From Spirochaetaceae bacterium (GTDB taxonomy: Bacteria > Spirochaetota > Spirochaetia > WTKD01), in the NCBI GenBank assembly GCA_011524535.1, contig WTKD01000006.1:105601-169600 (forward strand): 64,000 nucleotides of DNA. Reading direction: 5' to 3'. Positions 61,400 to 64,000 of the stretch are shown here, one piece after another. The translations under genes and the position numbers were made by a program. The notes beneath the pieces were generated by a model that was given only the letters and a program-made list of their open reading frames with translations, was not told the DNA's origin and searched no databases. How positions within the stretch are numbered: position 1 is the stretch's first letter; each line of letters begins with the position of its first letter.

Positions 61400-63385
61400 A
61401 TGCAGAAAACAAACATAAAAGACATACAAACCATTGCAAATACAGTGCGAGGATTAAGCATAGATGGAGTTGAACGGGCAAACTCAGGACATCCAGGAGC
61501 TCCCCTAGGCCTTGCTGAATTGGGAAGTTATTTGTTTTTTGATGCGATGCACCTTGATGCAAAGAATCCCGATTGGTTTAATCGTGACAGATTTGTTCTT
61601 TCTTGTGGGCATGCATCCATGCTTTTGTATTCCTTGTTACATCTTCGTGGGTTTGATCTTTCTCTCGATGATTTGCGGGCTTTTAGACAATTACATTCCC
61701 GAACACCGGGACATCCAGAGCGTGATGCTGCACTCGGTATCGAGGTTACTACCGGGCCCTTGGGGCAAGGTTTTGCCAATGCGGTGGGACTTGCTATTGC
61801 AGAACGGATGCTTTCAGAACGATTTAATACAGCGAAGCATGAGATATGTAATCACACCACGTATGCGATAGCGGGTGATGGATGTATGATGGAAGGCATC
61901 ACCTCAGAGGCAGCCTCTCTTGCTGGACATTTGAAGTTAGGAAAATTAATAATATTTTATGATGATAATGAAATAAGTATCGATGGAAGCACGGATTTGG
62001 CTTTTACTGAGGACGTTGCGGCGCGATTTGCTGCGTATGGGTGGCATTGCCTTTCTTGCGATGGGCATGATGTGGAAGAGATCGAGCGTTGCGTATATGA
62101 CGCAAAGAATGAGAGTGAACGTCCCAGTTTGATTGTGTGTAAGACTAGGATTGGCAGAGGTTCACCCAACAAAGAAGGAAGTGCTGCAGCACACGGAGCC
62201 CCTCTAGGTTCAGAAGAGGTTCTACAAACGAAGAAGAGATTGGGTATTTCTGAGGAAGAATTTTTTGTTCCCGAAACTATAAGAACTCTCAACGATCGAG
62301 CAGAAAAACGGTCTTCAAATGCTTATGCTGATTGGTGCGGTGTATTCGAAGAATGGAAAACAGAAAATCCAGGATTATATGCCGAGTGGAAGGAACGTTT
62401 TGAATTGTCTCATGCTACCAATTTGCGTGACATCGCGTTTCCCATTTACAAAGAAGGACAATCACTTGCAACACGCAAGGCAGGACAGGCATCAATACAA
62501 GCCATTGTAAACCTTTTGCCCTATGTTGTTGGAGGGTCTGCTGATCTTACGGGTTCGAACGGAACAGGAATGAGCGGGGTAGGGGTATTTCAAGCAGGCA
62601 GCCCTAGGGGGCGTCAGTTTCATTTTGGAGTCCGGGAACATGGAATGGCCGCCGTAGTGAATGGGATTGCTGCTCATGGAGGGTTTATTCCTTTTTGCGC
62701 GACTTTTTTGACCTTTAGCGATTATCTGAGACCTGCTTTGAGGCTGAGTTCGCTTATGAAACTTCGAGTGATATATGTGCTTAGTCACGATTCCATCTTT
62801 TTGGGAGAAGACGGGCCCACGCATCAGCCTATCGAGCATCTCGCAGCACTTAGGGCGATTCCTGGATTACAGGTTTGGCGTCCAGCGGATGGAGAGGAAA
62901 CAAATGAAGCCTGGCGGGCTGCATTGCTCCATGAAGGGCCGAGTTGCATTGTAGTCACGAGGCAGGCATTGCCGGTTCTTCCAAAGCATGATTCTTCATG
63001 GGAGAGCTCGTATCCTAAGGGAGCCTATATATATTACCAGACAGATGACACACCAAAGAACGTAATCTTGGCAACGGGTTCCGAAGTGCCACTTGCTCGA
63101 GAGGCAGTTGAAATATCGGGAATTTCAGCTCGGGTTATTTCTGTCTCCGAATTACAACGATTCAAATCAGATGGTGCATTACAACGCCAATTGATTCCAT
63201 CCTCAGCCAAGGTATTTACCATCGAAGCGGGAATTGCTCAATCTTGGGAATTTTTTGTACAGGGGACTCAAAACATTAGCATCCACGGATTTGGTATGTC
63301 CGGGGCGGCAGAAGATCTCGCCAAGGAATTTGGTTTTGACGCAGAGTCAGTAGCAGAACGTCTAAAAAAGCAGGCAAACACGTAG
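61400..63385 (+). CDS. tkt: Transketolase
   Basis: Transketolase moves two-carbon units in the pentose phosphate pathway using thiamine diphosphate. The 661 residues have NSGHPGAPLG, GPLGQGFANAVG, the TPP/metal motif GDGCMMEGITSEAA, and EDGPTHQPIEHLAALR. The C-terminal domain is complete. Length and order are normal. The enzyme gives thiamine uptake (thiBPQ) an obvious consumer. Confidence 0.96.
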   Translation: MQKTNIKDIQTIANTVRGLSIDGVERANSGHPGAPLGLAELGSYLFFDAMHLDAKNPDWFNRDRFVLSCGHASMLLYSLLHLRGFDLSLDDLRAFRQLHSRTPGHPERDAALGIEVTTGPLGQGFANAVGLAIAERMLSERFNTAKHEICNHTTYAIAGDGCMMEGITSEAASLAGHLKLGKLIIFYDDNEISIDGSTDLAFTEDVAARFAAYGWHCLSCDGHDVEEIERCVYDAKNESERPSLIVCKTRIGRGSPNKEGSAAAHGAPLGSEEVLQTKKRLGISEEEFFVPETIRTLNDRAEKRSSNAYADWCGVFEEWKTENPGLYAEWKERFELSHATNLRDIAFPIYKEGQSLATRKAGQASIQAIVNLLPYVVGGSADLTGSNGTGMSGVGVFQAGSPRGRQFHFGVREHGMAAVVNGIAAHGGFIPFCATFLTFSDYLRPALRLSSLMKLRVIYVLSHDSIFLGEDGPTHQPIEHLAALRAIPGLQVWRPADGEETNEAWRAALLHEGPSCIVVTRQALPVLPKHDSSWESSYPKGAYIYYQTDDTPKNVILATGSEVPLAREAVEISGISARVISVSELQRFKSDGALQRQLIPSSAKVFTIEAGIAQSWEFFVQGTQNISIHGFGMSGAAEDLAKEFGFDAESVAERLKKQANT

Positions 63386-63450
63386 ACTGACCTTGGCTAC
63401 GTAGCAAAGCGAATAAGATATACTCTACAGGCGAGAAATAAAAGAATAAA

Positions 63451-63476
63451 ACACCGAGGCCGAAGCCTCGATGTGT
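63451..63476 (-). terminator. Rho-independent terminator of the carbohydrate-binding gene
   Basis: On the minus strand CACATCGAGGC-TTCG-GCCTCGGTG forms a stable stem with a cUUCGg tetraloop, followed by TTTTATTC. It lies ten bases past the stop of the gene on that strand. It could also stop tkt readthrough. Confidence 0.85.
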
Positions 63477-63485
63477 GCAGATGGA

Positions 63486-64000
63486 TTAGTTCATCGTCAA
63501 TGAGACGTCATCGATGATAAGCGTGTAATCGCCAATCCCGTCAGCGAGGAGGAATTGTACCATCGCTTCGAGATCGGTTGCATACCCCATTGTGAAATCA
63601 AAAGAATATTCAGTTGGCGTATCGGTGAGTACCACTTGGGTTTGTCCAAAGCGGGTATAGGCCTTTCCTATTTCGCCGACCAATGCGGTTATCTTGCGTC
63701 CTTGGCTAATACTATCATCGATTACATTTGCAGTGAATGAGAGGGTGTAAGATGCTCCTTGCAAAATCGGAATCCCTTGGTTCATCAGCTGTAGATGCCA
63801 ATCATTTCCGCTATCGACGGCATCAACCGATAAGAGAAATTTATTTTCCTCTATTCTAAGATCGACTCCTCCATGTCCTGGTTGGGCATAAAAGCTCCAA
63901 AACGAACTCCCGGCTAGATCAGGAATACCAGGGGTGTCGGCGGATATTTGTATTGAATTGGCATCTTCCAGGGCGTACGAATTGTTTATGTTCCAGTCGA
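63486..64000 (-). CDS. C-terminal part of a secreted protein with a carbohydrate-binding domain (partial)
   Basis: The frame is open to the right edge, giving the last 171 codons of a longer gene. A beta-sandwich carbohydrate-binding-module pattern is visible: WSFYAQPGHGGVDLRIE, NDWHLQLMNQGIPILQGASYTLSFTANV, TPTEYSFDFTMG and DYTLIIDDVSL. This resembles CBM4/CBM9 domains, which bind beta-glucans or xylan. An ATG at 63785 lies within the domain, so it is not the start. It is probably the tail of an extracellular glycoside hydrolase or adhesin. Confidence 0.75.
   Translation of the reverse strand, partial: DWNINNSYALEDANSIQISADTPGIPDLAGSSFWSFYAQPGHGGVDLRIEENKFLLSVDAVDSGNDWHLQLMNQGIPILQGASYTLSFTANVIDDSISQGRKITALVGEIGKAYTRFGQTQVVLTDTPTEYSFDFTMGYATDLEAMVQFLLADGIGDYTLIIDDVSLTMN

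Overview
The window is a densely packed, moderately AT-rich bacterial chromosome segment of housekeeping and transport genes. I see no insertion sequence, prophage block, CRISPR array or rRNA. The gene content suggests a free-living member of the Spirochaetota. The pointers are a MurA with Asp in place of the active-site Cys (as in Borrelia), a tro-type metal ABC operon, a SpoIIE/STAS/HATPase partner-switch set, a divergent GT26-like protein, and several proteins I can only describe as conserved-looking. This placement is inference; no rRNA marker is present. Complete fab genes, leuB, thrC, fumarase and malate dehydrogenase argue against a strict host-dependent parasite.

Layout. 1-2112: the end of an unknown gene, a doubtful small ORF and a GH13 alpha-glucosidase. 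2298-5124: split pntAA-pntAB-pntB transhydrogenase. 5168-8498: HD-GYP phosphodiesterase, yidD, ribosomal genes rpmG-rpmB (rpmG is only 57 codons) and a PlsC-type acyltransferase. 8582-13298: lnt and lgt facing each other, then a CtpA protease. 13324-19104: GT26-like protein, FxsA, an SDR, two consecutive membrane proteins with an LptF/LptG-like 3+3 helix layout, and murA. 19198-24499: degenerate aspartokinase, thrC, GH31 glucosidase and a NusG-II-domain protein, overlapping one another. 24561-30340: CADD/TenA-like protein, thioesterase, MGMT-like protein, tRNA-Ser(UGA), a degenerate IMPDH/GMPR-like protein, ornithine carbamoyltransferase, a Cas4-like nuclease and a His-rich secreted protein. 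30395-34932: SRP RNA (ffs) with its own promoter, dnaX, ybaB, recR, lplA, deoD. 35023-38681: NIF3/PII-like protein, a malate dehydrogenase in tandem with a degenerate paralogue, and fumarase diverging from them. 38836-41730: SpoIIE phosphatase, STAS antagonist and HATPase anti-sigma-like protein. 42949-59500: three metal or vitamin import systems (thiBPQ, troABCD, fbpABC) with pncA, an SRAP-like protein, rubredoxin and fabF-fabG-fabD between them. 59793-64000: thioredoxin-like protein, leuB diverging from transketolase, and the 3' end of a secreted carbohydrate-binding protein.

How they fit together. The glucosidases, transketolase, malate dehydrogenase, fumarase and transhydrogenase fit a saccharolytic metabolism with NADPH balancing. 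lgt, lnt, fab, the acyltransferase, murA and the LptFG-like pair belong to envelope building. The ffs-dnaX-ybaB-recR run is a classic bacterial linkage.

No single obviously new system stands out. The best leads are the LptFG-like pair, the MDH plus degenerate MDH pair, DnaX without its zinc cysteines, a TroC permease fused to a DtxR-like domain, and a divergent SRAP protein. All function calls come from reading motifs by eye; no database search was run.
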